Of a stretch of DNA of 48,630 bases, positions 48,350 to 48,630 are shown piece by piece. A program made the translations under genes and the position numbers. The DNA is taken from NCBI RefSeq assembly GCF_001667585.1, contig NZ_LZJZ01000033.1, positions 1 through 48,630 of the forward strand. Direction: 5' to 3'. The first letter of the stretch is position 1; the number at the start of each line of letters is the position of its first letter. The stretch is from Mycobacterium sp. E2733. GTDB taxonomy: Bacteria; Actinomycetota; Actinomycetes; Mycobacteriales; Mycobacteriaceae. Under the pieces are notes generated by a model. The model was not told where the DNA came from and did not search any database. It saw only the letters and a program-made list of their open reading frames with translations.

Positions 48350-48630
48350 ATGAAACCGGGGCAGACACCGGGGTCGGTGGCCGAGGGCACGCCGTTTGGG
48401 CGTTACCGGCTGATCGAGCTGCTGGGTCGCGGCGGGATGGGCGAGGTGTGGCGGGCCTATGACACCGTGATGGATCGGGTGGTGGCCCTGAAGGTGTTGT
48501 TGGCTAATGTCGCCGAGGATCCGGCCTATGTGGAGCGGTTTCGCCGCGAGGCGCACGCCGCGGCCAGCCTGGACGAGCCGCACGTCATCCCCATCTACGA
48601 CTTCGGCGAGATCGACGGACGACTGTATGT
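48350..48630 (+). CDS. Serine/threonine protein kinase, PknE/PknH-like, 5' part only
   Basis: The first 93 residues of a Hanks-type kinase, cut by the window edge. After a short lead (MKPGQTPGSVAEGTPFGRYR) come the Gly-rich loop GRGGMGEV (26-33), the catalytic Lys K48 (VALKVL), the C-helix Glu E67 (RFRREAHAA) and EPHVIPIYDFGEIDGRLYV leading to the hinge. The N-lobe resembles PknE/PknH more than PknF. The ATG follows GAGGGG. The rest (C-lobe, activation loop, membrane span and sensor) lies outside. It is 2 kb from, and on the opposite strand to, the FHA-containing exporter, a possible phosphorylation target. Confidence 0.9.
   Translation, partial: MKPGQTPGSVAEGTPFGRYRLIELLGRGGMGEVWRAYDTVMDRVVALKVLLANVAEDPAYVERFRREAHAAASLDEPHVIPIYDFGEIDGRLY

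Overview
The window is chromosomal DNA from a Mycobacterium, most likely a slow-growing non-tuberculous species. The evidence is the high GC content, frequent GTG/TTG starts, many 4-base ATGA gene overlaps, and a gene order that follows, from memory, the M. tuberculosis segment from rpfE (Rv2450c) to tRNA-Arg argV (beside Rv2485c). The species cannot be fixed from sequence alone. Homologues were recognised by reading, not by database search.

Layout. (1) 1-1412: a broken rpfE locus. The secretion signal of RpfE lies on the minus strand, while its catalytic domain lies inverted on the plus strand next to a scrap of an Rv2449c-like gene. A hairpin-rich leader precedes rpfE. (2) 1413-7897: mobA, korB and korA (CoA-dependent 2-oxoglutarate:ferredoxin oxidoreductase), an MFS transporter and clpX, all on the minus strand. 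(3) 8212-12334: mmuM (leaderless), clpP2, clpP1 and tig, plus tRNA-Pro and tRNA-Gly; a ClgR-type box lies upstream of clpP1. With clpX this is a protein quality-control cluster. (4) 12367-22726: lipP-like esterase, nei, rpiB, a CPWC thiol reductase with a SigH-type promoter, divergent leaderless pepN, a DUF5130 protein, a CtaJ-like oxidase-associated peptide, an HNH endonuclease, the glbO-aglA pair and a DUF5134 membrane protein. (5) 22785-23819: an extra flavoprotein not in the M. tuberculosis order. (6) 23876-32141: an unknown protein, a thioesterase, the very large NAD-glutamate dehydrogenase, EttA-type ABC-F ATPase and an SSB-like protein. (7) 32142-36124: a class IIIb adenylate cyclase and a convergent CopD-CtaG membrane protein, where M. 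tuberculosis has IS6110. (8) 36154-43102: the lipid genes plsB2, plsC (HAD phosphatase-acyltransferase fusion), a WS/DGAT acyltransferase and lipQ. (9) 43290-48630: tRNA-Arg, after which colinearity stops. An accessory stretch follows, with a proline-rich unknown protein, an FHA-FHA-ABC exporter of Rv1747 type, a decayed PhyH dioxygenase, a secreted haemophore-like protein, a gene-poor 0.8 kb with a tandem repeat, and the start of a PknE/PknH-like Ser/Thr kinase cut by the window edge.

Most of the window is conserved housekeeping. The parts most worth a second look are the inverted rpfE and its leader, the flavoprotein, the cyclase/CopD-CtaG insertion and the post-tRNA-Arg segment. I saw no CRISPR array, intact insertion sequence, phage or plasmid origin.
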